Below, piece by piece: positions 24,181-32,916 of a stretch of DNA of 38,465 nt. The position numbers and the translations under genes are program-made. A model generated the notes under the pieces. The model made no database searches, was not told where the DNA came from, and worked only from the letters and a program-made list of their open reading frames with translations. Positions within the stretch are counted from its first letter, which is position 1. Each line of letters starts with the position of its first letter. Location of the stretch: positions 1 to 38,465 of the forward strand of contig CALXVA010000005.1 of the NCBI GenBank assembly GCA_944391835.1, given 5' to 3'. Origin of the DNA: an uncultured Clostridia bacterium (GTDB lineage Bacteria; Bacillota; Clostridia; TANB77; CAG-508).

Positions 24181-24858
24181 ATGAAAACAGGAAAATTATT
24201 TGTAATAGATGGAACAGATGGAAGTGGAAAACAAACTCAGCTTCAAAAGTTAAAAGAAAGATTTACAAAAGAAGGAATTGAATATAAAGCAGTAAGTTTT
24301 CCAAATTATGATAGCCCATCATCAAGTTTAGTAAAAATGTATTTAGCAGGAGAATTTGGAACAGACTCACAAGCAATAAGCCCATACATAGCATCTACTT
24401 TTTTTGCAGTAGATAGATATGCAACATTTAAGAAAGATTATGAAGAATACTATAATAATGGTGGAATAATATTAGCAGATAGATATACAACCTCAAATAT
24501 GGTGCATCAGGCAGGAAAAATAAAAGATGATAATGAAAGAGCAAAATTTTTAGACTGGTTATGGAATTTTGAGTTTGGATTATATGGACTACCAGTACCT
24601 ACTAAAGTTATATTTTTAAATATGCCAACAGAATATGCACAAAAACTAATGAAAAATAGGGAAAATAAAATAACACACGAAGATAAAAAGGATATACACG
24701 AAAATAATACAGAGCATTTAAAGGCAGCCTATACAGAGGCGTGTAAATTAGTGAAAAAGTATGACTGGTGCGAAATACATTGTGTAGAAAATGACAGAAT
24801 AAAAACTATTGAAGAAATACATGAAGAAGTGTTTAATACAGTGAAAAAGTATATCTAA
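24181..24858 (+). CDS. tmk: Thymidylate kinase-like dTMP kinase
   Basis: The enzyme phosphorylates dTMP to dTDP for DNA synthesis. The 225-residue protein has the P-loop FVIDGTDGSGKQTQ (K17), the substrate loop SFPNYDSPSSSLV, VDRYATF, the LADRYTTSN loop (D100, R101, Y102) and NMPTEYAQKLMKNR as the region before the lid. The Gln after the P-loop lysine is a variant seen in some clostridial and eukaryote-like Tmk proteins. ATG 24181 is nine bases from aaaagga, whereas the ATG at 24172 is too close. The P-loop protein just upstream may be a partner or paralogue. No holB gene, common beside tmk, is seen. Confidence 0.85.
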   Translation: MKTGKLFVIDGTDGSGKQTQLQKLKERFTKEGIEYKAVSFPNYDSPSSSLVKMYLAGEFGTDSQAISPYIASTFFAVDRYATFKKDYEEYYNNGGIILADRYTTSNMVHQAGKIKDDNERAKFLDWLWNFEFGLYGLPVPTKVIFLNMPTEYAQKLMKNRENKITHEDKKDIHENNTEHLKAAYTEACKLVKKYDWCEIHCVENDRIKTIEEIHEEVFNTVKKYI

Positions 24859-24895
24859 CTTAAAGTATAAAAAATGCAAGAAAGGAGATTATAAA

Positions 24896-25891
24896 ATGGG
24901 AAGAAGTAGCGGTGGTGGAGGACGTTCTTCGGGAGGCTTTGGAGGTGGCCGTTCATCTGGTGGATTCTCAGGAGGAGGACGATCTTCAAGAGGAGGTTTC
25001 TCTGGTGGAGGATTTGGACATAGAAGCTCAGGTTCTTCATTTGGATTCTACCATAGACCTATGTATGGTGGCTGGGGGCCACGATACTACGGGAATGGTT
25101 GTGGCTGTGGTGGAGGAATAACTACAATTTTAATTTTATTCATATTACTATTGTTTTTGGACATTCCTAGTGGTTGTGTAATATTAGGATGTGCACCAGG
25201 GTGTATATCTGGGGATTCGGGGGATTATACTCAAACTGAATACACAAGTTCAACAAAGAGAGAACCTTTAGAAGGAGTTGTATCAAAAACAGATTGGTAT
25301 GAAGACCAATTAGGCTGGATAAGTAGTGAGAATGTACTAATTGAAGGTTTAGAAGACTTTTATAAACAAACGGGAATTCAACCATATGTATTATTAGTAA
25401 AATATTCAGAAGATTTATGGAACGATGGCAACCTTGCCCCAACCCTAGCAGATGAATACTTAGAGCAAGTATATGAAGAAAAATTCTCAGACGAAGGACA
25501 CTTTATATTTGCATACTTCCAATGTGCAAATGACTCAAAACAAGAAATGGAAGGAGAATTTAGATATCTAGGGGGATATAGCACAGACACAATTATGGAT
25601 AATGAAGCAATAAGAATTTTGTGGGGCTATTTTGAAAATAACTATTACAACACATCTCTAACTACAGAAGAAATGATATCAAATACTTTCTCGCAAACTG
25701 CAGATAGTATAATGCAAAACTCAGAAAAAAATCAATCTAAAGCACCAATGATAATATCTATAATACTTATTTCAATTTTAGTTATTGTATTTATATTTGC
25801 ATTAGTAAAAAACAAAGTAAATAAAAACAAAGGAAATACAGGAAAACCACCAGATATAATAATTGAAAATAATGATAATAGCAAAAATTAA
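24896..25891 (+). CDS. Gly/Ser/Arg-rich membrane protein with an extracytoplasmic domain
   Basis: The 331-residue protein begins with about 50 residues of RSSGG and GGGFSGG repeats, then YHRPMYGGWGPRYYG and a Gly/Cys-rich patch. A transmembrane helix follows at about 76-92 (TTILILFILLLFLDI). The middle region (about 130-275, with GWISSENVLIEGLEDFYKQTG and PYVLLVKYSEDLW) is predicted extracytoplasmic and resembles the TPM/YgcG fold in secondary structure. A second transmembrane helix lies at about 284-304, followed by a Lys/Asn tail. TPM proteins usually carry the Gly/Ser stretch at the C-terminus, so this N-terminal placement is unusual. It starts 37 bases after tmk with gaaaggag upstream. 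Confidence 0.75.
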   Translation: MGRSSGGGGRSSGGFGGGRSSGGFSGGGRSSRGGFSGGGFGHRSSGSSFGFYHRPMYGGWGPRYYGNGCGCGGGITTILILFILLLFLDIPSGCVILGCAPGCISGDSGDYTQTEYTSSTKREPLEGVVSKTDWYEDQLGWISSENVLIEGLEDFYKQTGIQPYVLLVKYSEDLWNDGNLAPTLADEYLEQVYEEKFSDEGHFIFAYFQCANDSKQEMEGEFRYLGGYSTDTIMDNEAIRILWGYFENNYYNTSLTTEEMISNTFSQTADSIMQNSEKNQSKAPMIISIILISILVIVFIFALVKNKVNKNKGNTGKPPDIIIENNDNSKN

Positions 25892-25963
25892 TAAAAATAT
25901 AAAAGAAAAACGAGTAGAAAGTATAAGCGACAAATTGGATAGTATAAATTAACCAAAATAGAT

Positions 25964-26024
25964 AAAAAAGAAAACTATGATGAACCTACCAGAAGAGTAG
26001 CTAAAAATCAAGTTTTCTTTTTTT
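25964..26024 (+). terminator. Probable terminator of the hydrolase-to-membrane-protein run
   Basis: aaaaaagaaaact (25964-25976) can pair with agttttctttttt (26011-26023), and the right arm runs into the T tract. The 34-base loop is long for an intrinsic terminator. Confidence 0.5.
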
Positions 26025-26042
26025 GCTTAATTATGTAAAGCA

Positions 26043-26075
26043 ATTTACAATTTAAGCCCGTCCCCAATTGTAAAT
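26043..26075. repeat. REP-like hairpin, inverse orientation
   Basis: ATTTACAATT (26043-26052) and AATTGTAAAT (26066-26075) are perfect arms around taagcccgtcccc, the reverse complement of the GGGGACGGGCTT core seen at 8815-8845. The arms differ from that copy at several positions yet remain fully paired, which points to selection for the hairpin. Confidence 0.75.
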
Positions 26076-26081
26076 AAACAC

Positions 26082-26110
26082 TTGTAATTACAAAAAAAAG
26101 TATGTATAAT
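26082..26110 (+). promoter_or_regulatory. Promoter of the gatCAB operon
   Basis: TTGTAA (26082-26087) and TATAAT (26105-26110) are 17 bases apart, seven bases after the REP-like hairpin. Confidence 0.7.
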
Positions 26111-26196
26111 AGTAAGGAATGTTTACGAGAAGATAGTAGCAAAATTTAATTCTTTTTCAACTAGATTTGAGCCTAAAGAAAGGAAAGTGATTGAAA

Positions 26197-26487
26197 ATGG
26201 CAGATGTAAGTAAAGAAGAATTATTGCATATTGCAAATTTAGCAGACTTAAATATTAAAGAAGATGAAATAGATAATTACTTAAAAAATCTTCAAGATAT
26301 ATTAAACTTTGCAAATATAGTAAATAATGCAAACACAGATGGATTAGGAGAAACAATAGGTGAAAATGACCAATGTAACGTGTTTAGAAAAGATGAAGTA
26401 GAAGAGTTTAAAGATAATGAACTTTTGCTAGCAAATGCAAAAGAGCAAGAAAGAAATATGTTTAAGATACCTAAGGTAATACAATAG
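26197..26487 (+). CDS. gatC: Asp/Glu-tRNA amidotransferase subunit C
   Basis: GatC is the small helical subunit that braces GatA and GatB in the enzyme converting misacylated Glu-tRNA-Gln or Asp-tRNA-Asn to the correct form. The 96-residue protein has the typical VSKEELLHIANLADLNIKEDE start, LQDILNFANIVNNANTDG in the middle and FRKDEV near the end. ATG 26197 fits the aaagaaagg site better than TTG 26191. It leads the gatC-gatA-orf-gatB run, 51 bases before gatA. Confidence 0.92.
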   Translation: MADVSKEELLHIANLADLNIKEDEIDNYLKNLQDILNFANIVNNANTDGLGETIGENDQCNVFRKDEVEEFKDNELLLANAKEQERNMFKIPKVIQ

Positions 26488-26538
26488 GAAGAGGTTTCTA
26501 ACCAGATTTTAATACTTAGAGAAAGGAATGGTTATAAA

Positions 26539-28011
26539 ATGGACATTACAAATTTAACAGTACATGAGCTTCAGGAAAAATTAGAGAAAAAAGAATTAAC
26601 CAGCGAAGAAATTGTACAAGCATACATAGATAGAATAAATGATAAAGAAAAAGACGTAAAAGCATTTGTTACCACATTATGCGATGAGGCTTTAAAAGAA
26701 GCAAAAGAGATAGACGAGAAGAGAAAAAAAGGAGAAAAATTATCTAGCTTAGCAGGTATTCCTATAGGAATAAAAGACAATATGTGTACAAAAGGTGCAA
26801 AAACTACTTGCAGTTCTAGAATGTTAGAAAACTTTGTTGCACCATACAATGCTACTGTAGTAGAAAAACTAAATGAAGAAAATGTAATAGATTTAGGAAA
26901 ATTAAATATGGACGAGTTTGCAATGGGAGCATCAACAGAGTATTCATACTTTAAGAAAACTTGTAATCCATGGAATTTAAGAACAGTACCAGGAGGTTCA
27001 TCAGGAGGAAGTGCAGCAGCAGTTGCAGCAAATTTAGTACCATGGGCACTTGGAAGCGATACAGGAGGCTCAATTCGTCAACCATCGTCTTTTTGTGGAG
27101 TTGTTGGTTTAAAACCAACTTATGGTCTAGTATCAAGATATGGACTAGTTGCATTCGCATCATCACTTGACCAAATAGGACCTATTACAAAAGATGTAAG
27201 GGACTCTGCAATATTATTAAACATAATAGCAGGACATGATGAAAGAGACACAACTTCATACAATATGCCAAAAAAGGACTACACAAAAGCATTAAAAAAT
27301 GATGTTAAAGGGCTAAAAATAGGTATTCCAAAAGAATACTTTGGAGAAGGTATAAACGAAGAAGTTAAAGCAAAATTAGAAGAGGCAATAGAAACTTACA
27401 AAAAGTTAGGAGCCGAAGTCGAAGAATTTTCATTAGACATTGCTCAGTATGCCTTAGCAACTTACTATATAATAGCGTGTGCAGAAGCAAGCTCAAACTT
27501 AGGAAGATTTGATGGAATAAGATACGGATATAGAACAGAGAACTATACAAATTTAAAAGAATTGTATAAAAATTCAAGAAGTGAAGGATTTGGACCAGAG
27601 GTAAAAAGAAGAATTATACTAGGTACGTATGTATTATCTTCTGGATACTATGATGCATATTACAAAAAAGCACAACAAGTTCGTACTCTAGTAAAGAAAG
27701 AATTTGACAAAGCATTTGAAAAATATGATGTACTATTAACACCAACTTCACCAACAGTAGCATTTGAAATGGGAACAAGGTCAGAAAATCCACTAGAAAT
27801 GTACTTAGCAGATATTTGTACAGTATCTGTAAATATAGCAGGACTTCCTGGAATTTCAATCCCTTGTGGAGTAAATGGGGATAATATGCCTATAGGAATG
27901 CAGTTAATTGGAAATAAATTTGAGGAAGAAAAAATACTAAATGCAGCATATACATTTGAGCAGGAATACAAGTTTAGAGAGAAATATCAGCCAGAGATGT
28001 GTAAAGAATAG
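26539..28011 (+). CDS. gatA: Asp/Glu-tRNA amidotransferase subunit A
   Basis: GatA is the amidase that releases ammonia from glutamine for the transamidation. The 490-residue protein has the Ser-cisSer-Lys triad of the amidase signature family: K79 (PIGIKDN), S154 (PGGSSGGS) and S178 ([10 protein letters not shown]), at the same residue numbers I recall for Staphylococcus aureus GatA. The signature continues through [15 protein letters not shown]. The start has agaaagga upstream. The frame is intact, with the usual length. A 551-residue unknown gene follows before gatB. Confidence 0.97.
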   Translation: MDITNLTVHELQEKLEKKELTSEEIVQAYIDRINDKEKDVKAFVTTLCDEALKEAKEIDEKRKKGEKLSSLAGIPIGIKDNMCTKGAKTTCSSRMLENFVAPYNATVVEKLNEENVIDLGKLNMDEFAMGASTEYSYFKKTCNPWNLRTVPGGSSGGSAAAVAANLVPWALGSDTGGSIRQPSSFCGVVGLKPTYGLVSRYGLVAFASSLDQIGPITKDVRDSAILLNIIAGHDERDTTSYNMPKKDYTKALKNDVKGLKIGIPKEYFGEGINEEVKAKLEEAIETYKKLGAEVEEFSLDIAQYALATYYIIACAEASSNLGRFDGIRYGYRTENYTNLKELYKNSRSEGFGPEVKRRIILGTYVLSSGYYDAYYKKAQQVRTLVKKEFDKAFEKYDVLLTPTSPTVAFEMGTRSENPLEMYLADICTVSVNIAGLPGISIPCGVNGDNMPIGMQLIGNKFEEEKILNAAYTFEQEYKFREKYQPEMCKE

Positions 28012-28136
28012 TAAGCTAAATTATAAAAATAGTTTAGCAACATATAAAGTTTTATCATATAAGTCTATATACAGAAAAGTTTTTAGCATATAAATAATTA
28101 AAAATAAAAGAACAAAAGTAAAGGAAGAAAATAATT

Positions 28137-29792
28137 ATGGGAGATGACTATAAATTTACAGAAAGTCAGAAGACCGAAATATATAATAAATATTTAAAAC
28201 CATTAAAACTAAAAATTTCACAGATAATTTTGTATGACACTAAAGGTGCAGTAGAATTTTTACAGAAATATAATGAGTTAATAGAAAATACACCTGACGC
28301 AGAACTAATGGATAAAATTACAGAATTAGAAATGCAATTAACTAGCTATGAAAAGGGTGAAGGTAAGCAAAAAAGCTTTAATGAGAAGAGAAAAATAATT
28401 ATTGGACAAATAGAAGAACTAGAGCAAACAAGTGAAAAACTTAGTTTTGAAGATTTTGAACAAGAAGTAGCAAATTTAATGGCAAGATATAGAGAAAATC
28501 TAAAAAACTATGAGTTTGATGATAGAGACGCTATAGAAGAAAAACTTTACCAAGTAAAAGCAAAGCTAATAATGAGGCAAGTTAAGGAACAATACCCAGA
28601 AAGAATTGAACTTTCGCCAGAGGACGAAATGGGCTTAATGGTATATATTAGCAAAGAACTAAATAGATTAGGTCAAAATAAAAATCCTAAAGCACAAAGT
28701 TATGTCGAAAGAGTAAAGTACAATATAATGGGTGGAATGGAAGCACTACATAATAGTGAAACTTGGAAATTGCTTAGTTATGCACAAAGAGAAAATTTTA
28801 TTGGAGAAGAGCAGAAAGCACAAAAAATAGCTGGAACATCTGTAACTCCACAAACAAATGCATTAGCTGTAGTGAAAAACACAAATAGAGGAAACTTTTT
28901 ACAAACTATTTCTAGAATGTTTAGTAAAGAGCCGAAATTACCTTTACAAGTAAGTGACTTAAAAAAGATAAATATTGACTGGTTAGCACAATATATACCA
29001 CAGGAAATGGCAGAGGATTTGGAAAATAAACAATTACAGGAGGAAGGAAAGAACCAAGAAAAACGTTATGTTCCAGATGGTAAAAAAGTAATTTATGAAG
29101 TAATGGATTCACTTCAGGGTTATGAAATGATAAAAGGAATAATATGGGATTCTCAAGCTAAGACATTTAAACAATATGATGGAATAAATACTTATATTGA
29201 TGAAAAGGGACATGAAAAGATACAGGAATGTTCTAATGATAAATATGATAGTTACTGGATTAGTATAAAATTAAAAAATAATGATTTAGTAGCTGAATAT
29301 CCTACCGTGAAAGAAGAATTTCAAGAATATATAGTATATGCAGATTTCCTTGACAATGTGTTTAAAACTAATTTTAAACAAGAGGTATTACAAATTATAG
29401 AAAGAGACGTTATTGAAAGTAGTATGAGGACTAAACAATTGGAAGATGCACCACAAAAATATTCGAGAAAAGTTTATAAAGAATTAGTTAAGAGCTATAA
29501 AAAATTGCTACAACAATATAAAAGTACTAGAGCTGATTTCTTAGCTGATGAACATGAAAGAAGAGAAAATTTTTATAAAGAGCAGGAAGAAAATCGAGAC
29601 CGTCAAATGGAAAATGAGTCATCAAAAACACCGGAACAAAGTTTTAGGCAAAGTATTGTGGTAGATTCCGAAAAAGTTATAAATGTACAAGGAAGAAGTG
29701 AAATTAAAGTTATACATCCAGAACTAGGGCAAAGTACAACAAGTAGGGCAAAGAAAGATGGAAAAAAATCGGAAGAAAAAGAAATGGAGTAA
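28137..29792 (+). CDS. Unknown charged protein inserted between gatA and gatB
   Basis: I do not recognise this 551-residue protein. It is highly charged and mostly helical, with likely coiled-coil stretches at about 45-170 and 450-510 (for example YKKLLQQYKSTRADFLADEHERRENF). A mixed region at about 295-420 has KRYVPDGKKVIYEVMDSLQGYEM and aromatic-rich strands (SYWISIKLKNNDLVAEYP). The last 60 residues are polar and probably disordered. No signal peptide, transmembrane helix or metal motif is seen. It lies 125 bases after gatA and 110 before gatB on the same strand, with an aaaggaag ribosome site. Composition and codon use match the neighbours. It could be a host gene that entered the operon or a co-transcribed passenger. 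Confidence 0.75.
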   Translation: MGDDYKFTESQKTEIYNKYLKPLKLKISQIILYDTKGAVEFLQKYNELIENTPDAELMDKITELEMQLTSYEKGEGKQKSFNEKRKIIIGQIEELEQTSEKLSFEDFEQEVANLMARYRENLKNYEFDDRDAIEEKLYQVKAKLIMRQVKEQYPERIELSPEDEMGLMVYISKELNRLGQNKNPKAQSYVERVKYNIMGGMEALHNSETWKLLSYAQRENFIGEEQKAQKIAGTSVTPQTNALAVVKNTNRGNFLQTISRMFSKEPKLPLQVSDLKKINIDWLAQYIPQEMAEDLENKQLQEEGKNQEKRYVPDGKKVIYEVMDSLQGYEMIKGIIWDSQAKTFKQYDGINTYIDEKGHEKIQECSNDKYDSYWISIKLKNNDLVAEYPTVKEEFQEYIVYADFLDNVFKTNFKQEVLQIIERDVIESSMRTKQLEDAPQKYSRKVYKELVKSYKKLLQQYKSTRADFLADEHERRENFYKEQEENRDRQMENESSKTPEQSFRQSIVVDSEKVINVQGRSEIKVIHPELGQSTTSRAKKDGKKSEEKEME

Positions 29793-29902
29793 AGTATCCA
29801 CAAGATTAAAAGTATAGGAACCTAAGAAAATAGTGAAATTAAAAGTGTAAAAAGCATAACAAATTGTAAAGCAAATAATTGCTATAAAAAGGAGGACAAG
29901 CA

Positions 29903-31345
29903 ATGGTAAACACAGATTATGAAGCAGTAATGGGCTTAGAGGTTCATGCAGAACTTGCAACTAAGACAAAAATATTTTGTAGTTGCTCTACAAAATTTGG
30001 AGCAGAGCCAAACACACAAGTGTGCCCAATATGTATGGCAATGCCAGGAACATTACCAGTATTAAATGAAAAAGTAGTGGAGTATGCTGTAAAAGCAGGT
30101 TTGGCTACAAATTGTACAATATCAAAAGATAGTAAGAATGATAGAAAAAATTATTTTTATCCAGATACACCAAGAGCATACCAGATATCACAATATGATA
30201 AACCACTTTGTGAACATGGATATATAGAAATAGAAGATGATGAAGGAAACCCTAAAAAAATAGGAATTACAAGAATTCACATCGAAGATGATGCAGGAAA
30301 GCTAAATCACAATGAATTTGGTGGAGGAAGCCTAGTGGACTTAAACAGAGCAGGTGTACCACTTATAGAAATAGTTTCTGAGCCAGATTTAAGAACGGCT
30401 GGAGAAGTTGATAGATACTTGAAAAAATTAAAATCAATACTTGAATATATAGAAGTATCAGACTGCAAAATGCAAGAGGGTTCTTTTAGAGCAGATGTTA
30501 ACGTTTCTGTACGTAAAAAAGGAGAAACAAAATTTGGCACAAGAACAGAAACAAAAAATATGAGTTCATTTAGAGCAATTACAAGAGAAATAGAATATGA
30601 AACAAATAGACAGATAGAAGTATTAGAAAATGGTGGTAAGGTAGAACAGGAAACACTAAGATGGGACGAGGTTTCAGGTAAAACATTTTCTATGAGAAAT
30701 AAAGAAGATGCACAAGACTACAGATATTTCCCAGAGCCAGACTTAGTAGCAATTAGATTATCTGATGAATATATAGAAAATATAAGAAAGAACTTGCCAG
30801 AAATGCCAGAAAGCAGAAAAGCTAGATATATGAGCGAATTTAAGCTATCTGAAAAAGATGCAAGACTTTTAACTGTTTCTAAATATTTATCAAATATGTT
30901 TGAAGAGGCAGAAAAAATATGTGGCAATGCAAAAGCAGTAGCAAACTGGTTACTTTCAGATGTATCAAGAATATTGAATGAAAAGGAAGAAGAGCCAGAT
31001 GCAATTCCATTTAAAGCAGAACACTTAGCAAAATTAGTTGAGTTAATAGATAAAGGAACAATCAGTTCTGCAATAGGAAAGAAAGTTGTAGAAGAATTGT
31101 TTGAAAATCCAAAAGACCCAGAAGAAATAATAAAAGAAAAGGGTTGGCTCCAAATATCTGACGAGGGTGCTATAAAAGAAGTAGTAGATAAAATTATAGC
31201 AAATAATCCTCAATCAGTAGCAGACTATAAAGCAGGAAAAGATAGAGCACTAGGATTTTTAGTAGGACAAGCAATGAAAGAGACAAAGGGAAAAGCAAAT
31301 CCTCAAATGCTAAATAAGATGTTTTTGGAGATATTGAGTAAATAA
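29903..31345 (+). CDS. gatB: Asp/Glu-tRNA amidotransferase subunit B
   Basis: GatB binds the misacylated tRNA and activates its carboxylate with ATP. The 480-residue protein opens MGLEVHAELATKTKIFCSCS, with zinc-type cysteines C26, C28, C41 and C44 (VCPICMAMPG). Further signatures are KNYFYPDTPRAYQISQYD, RIHIEDDAGKLNH, DLNRAGVPLIEIVSEPD and YRYFPEPDL. The last 60 residues (GFLVGQAMKETKGKANPQ) are the YqeY-like tRNA-binding tail. A strong aaaggagg precedes the ATG. It completes the gatCAB set. Confidence 0.97.
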   Translation: MVNTDYEAVMGLEVHAELATKTKIFCSCSTKFGAEPNTQVCPICMAMPGTLPVLNEKVVEYAVKAGLATNCTISKDSKNDRKNYFYPDTPRAYQISQYDKPLCEHGYIEIEDDEGNPKKIGITRIHIEDDAGKLNHNEFGGGSLVDLNRAGVPLIEIVSEPDLRTAGEVDRYLKKLKSILEYIEVSDCKMQEGSFRADVNVSVRKKGETKFGTRTETKNMSSFRAITREIEYETNRQIEVLENGGKVEQETLRWDEVSGKTFSMRNKEDAQDYRYFPEPDLVAIRLSDEYIENIRKNLPEMPESRKARYMSEFKLSEKDARLLTVSKYLSNMFEEAEKICGNAKAVANWLLSDVSRILNEKEEEPDAIPFKAEHLAKLVELIDKGTISSAIGKKVVEELFENPKDPEEIIKEKGWLQISDEGAIKEVVDKIIANNPQSVADYKAGKDRALGFLVGQAMKETKGKANPQMLNKMFLEILSK

Positions 31346-31367
31346 TAAAAGAATTTATAGTATAATT

Positions 31368-31526
31368 AAGATAGGCAGTATATATATAATTTATTTATGT
31401 TTTCGACCCCCAACATCGAACAAGTTGTAAGAACTTCGCAAAATGCTCAGTCTAACAACTTGTACTTTGTTGGTTCCCACCTTAAGCACTCCAACATAAA
31501 TAAATTATATATATACTGCCTATCTT
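31368..31526. repeat. 159-bp palindromic MITE-like element
   Basis: Perfect 34-base terminal inverted repeats lie at 31368-31401 and 31493-31526 (core ataggcagtatatat). Inside, caagttgt and acaacttg with flanking ccaaca/tgttgg continue the symmetry imperfectly, so the whole element can fold on itself. It has no gene and sits 22 bases after gatB. I see no clear flanking duplication. Confidence 0.8.
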
Positions 31527-31790
31527 TTATTTTAATACAATTTCACTATAAATTATTTTCAAATGTCAATTTTTGTCGAACTTTGACATACGATTTTGCT
31601 TGCAAAATCACATAATCTGTGCTTTAATATATATTGTAATTGCATCAAATGCTAATTTTAAAAATTCTTAGAAAAAAATTTAATCTGATTTAATTGTAAT
31701 CATATACTTTTATAAAAATCTATATCACCCCTATATATAAATATTAGTATATTCCTCTTGAATTAAAAAAGCATAAAATATTTTGAAAAA

Positions 31791-31817
31791 TTGACATAAA
31801 CTTATTGATAATAAAAT
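31791..31817 (+). promoter_or_regulatory. Possible promoter of a small transcript
   Basis: TTGACA (31791-31796) is exact, and taaaat (31812-31817) follows at 15 bases. A ribosome-site-like agaaaggag stands at about 31823-31832. Confidence 0.45.
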
Positions 31818-31824
31818 ATAAAGA

Positions 31825-31930
31825 GAAAGGAGTTTGCTTTTTGCATTGATGCAATTATAATTACATGAACATAAGCCTACAGAACTTGGACAAAGAGGTA
31901 TACTCATTATTGTCCAAGTTTTGTATTTAA
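31825..31930 (+). ncRNA. Candidate small RNA or 21-residue peptide gene
   Basis: After the promoter-like hexamers come an SD-like sequence, a short ORF from ATG 31865 to 31930 (21 residues, beginning MNISLQNLDKEVYS), and a strong hairpin. No longer frame exists. The peptide ATG is not at a sensible distance from the SD, and the hairpin lies inside the peptide ORF. A short non-coding RNA therefore seems at least as likely. Confidence 0.3.
31883..31925 (+). terminator. Hairpin ending the candidate small transcript
   Basis: aacttggacaa (31883-31893) pairs perfectly with ttgtccaagtt (31910-31920), followed by ttgtattt. The 16-base loop is larger than ideal. Confidence 0.5.
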
Positions 31931-31986
31931 TTCTATAAAAAAATAGCGGATATTCTTAAAAAACATACATACATTTTAAAATTTTA

Positions 31987-32232
31987 TTAAGGCTTATCTT
32001 TTTTAATTGTATCTATACCAATAGTGCAAATGCACAAAAAAGCAATATAAAATAGACTTGTTCTAAATAGGCTCATTCCTATGTAAAATAAATCAAAATT
32101 ATGTATAGAGTGATATAAACTTAAAATAAAAGTGGAAATAAGTAAAAGTACAAAACAAATTTTTAATCCTGTATATAAAACTTTAAGAATAGAATTATTT
32201 ATACCTTTAAGCTTGGATAATACAAGTTTCAT
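31987..32232 (-). CDS. Small two-span membrane protein
   Basis: From ATG 32232 (ggaggaa nine bases upstream) the protein is 81 residues: a basic start (MKLVLSKLKG), a hydrophobic span at about 20-40 (GLKICFVLLLISTFILSLY), a short loop, a second span at about 50-70 (SLFRTSLFYIAFLCICTIGI) and a DTIKKDKP tail. I know no family. It lies downstream of rpsT on the same strand, beyond the rpsT terminator, so it probably has its own promoter or depends on read-through. Confidence 0.65.
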   Translation of the reverse strand: MKLVLSKLKGINNSILKVLYTGLKICFVLLLISTFILSLYHSIHNFDLFYIGMSLFRTSLFYIAFLCICTIGIDTIKKDKP

Positions 32233-32382
32233 AACATTATTCCTCCAACAAATAGATTTAAAATTCAAAAATACAAAATAATAAAATAAACAGCAATTTA
32301 CTTTATGTTAACATATATAGTGCAAAAAATCAAAGGAAATATTATCCATAAAATTATAGATTATCAAACTGAAATTAAAACA

Positions 32383-32420
32383 CAAAAAAATGGACAAAGG
32401 GAAGAAAATTCCTTTGTCCA
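32383..32420 (-). terminator. rpsT terminator
   Basis: On the minus strand tggacaaagg (32420-32411) pairs with cctttgtcca (32400-32391) and runs into a stretch of eight T residues with one further T-rich block. It lies about 40 bases after the rpsT stop. Confidence 0.8.
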
Positions 32421-32462
32421 TAATAAAAAACTGTGCACAATTTTTTATTACATAGTAAAAAT

Positions 32463-32729
32463 CTATGCATTCATAGCATTTAATTTTTTAGCTAAGTTAG
32501 ATTTCTTTCTAGCAGCTGTATTTTTAACTATAACACCTTTTGTACAAGCTTGATCTATTTTCTTTGTTGCTACTGAAAATAATTTTGTAGCTTCTTCAAC
32601 ATTATTATTTGATACAGCTTCTTCAAATCTTTTTACAGCTGTTTTATATTCTGATTTAATCATGTTATTTCTTAAAGTTTTCTTTTCAATAACATTAACT
32701 CTTTTTATAGCTGATTTTATATTTGGCAT
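32463..32729 (-). CDS. rpsT: 30S ribosomal protein S20
   Basis: S20 binds 16S rRNA near the bottom of the 30S body. The 88-residue basic helical protein reads [21 protein letters not shown] at its start and ends [19 protein letters not shown], typical of the family. ATG 32729 is used because gggagg lies about eight bases upstream; the in-frame GTG at 32738 touches that site. It is a monocistron with a clear promoter and terminator. In many Clostridia rpsT stands next to sporulation or GTPase genes (gpr, lepA), which are not seen here. Confidence 0.95.
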   Translation of the reverse strand: MPNIKSAIKRVNVIEKKTLRNNMIKSEYKTAVKRFEEAVSNNNVEEATKLFSVATKKIDQACTKGVIVKNTAARKKSNLAKKLNAMNA

Positions 32730-32772
32730 ATTTTGCACCTCCCTTTAAGCAAAGTAAAATATAACGTATATT

Positions 32773-32801
32773 ATTGTATCACGAAAATGGCTATTTGGCA
32801 A
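32773..32801 (-). promoter_or_regulatory. rpsT promoter
   Basis: Minus-strand TTGCCA (32801-32796) and TACAAT (32778-32773) have 17-base spacing, 44 bases before the start. Confidence 0.7.
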
Positions 32802-32840
32802 GACTTTTGCTAAAATAATTTACTTTTTACTAGTTATGAC

Positions 32841-32874
32841 TTGCAAAATTGACAAATACAATATATAATATAAT
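32841..32874 (+). promoter_or_regulatory. hpf promoter region
   Basis: TTGCAA (32841-32846) pairs with TATAAT (32864-32869) at 17 bases. An overlapping alternative is TTGACA (32849-32854) with TATAAT (32869-32874) at 14 bases. The first is the better spacing. Confidence 0.6.
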
Positions 32875-32916
32875 CACATTACTAAAGAACAACAATAATT
32901 GGAAGGAGAGATTGTT

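Larger units (their letters stand above)
25892..26196. other. Intergenic region before gatC
   Basis: About 300 bases without a gene. From left to right it holds a Lys/stop-rich stretch, a probable terminator (25964-26024), a REP-like hairpin (26043-26075), a promoter (26082-26110) and the gatC leader. Confidence 0.7.
31346..31986. other. 641-base intergenic region after gatB
   Basis: It contains a palindromic element (31368-31526), an AT-rich stretch where I see nothing (31527-31790), and a promoter-ribosome-site-hairpin unit (31791-31925) that may be a small transcript. No protein-coding gene longer than about 20 residues is supported. Confidence 0.65.

Noticed and set aside
24912-25121. 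69-residue ORF inside the Gly/Ser-rich gene
   Set aside because: It is a frame-shifted reading of the repetitive Gly/Ser codons, without its own ribosome site.
31397-31615. 72-residue ORF after gatB
   Set aside because: It runs through the right half of the palindromic element and AT-rich spacer and lacks a ribosome site.
32305-32553. 82-residue plus-strand ORF overlapping rpsT
   Set aside because: It overlaps the S20 gene antisense and contains the rpsT terminator.
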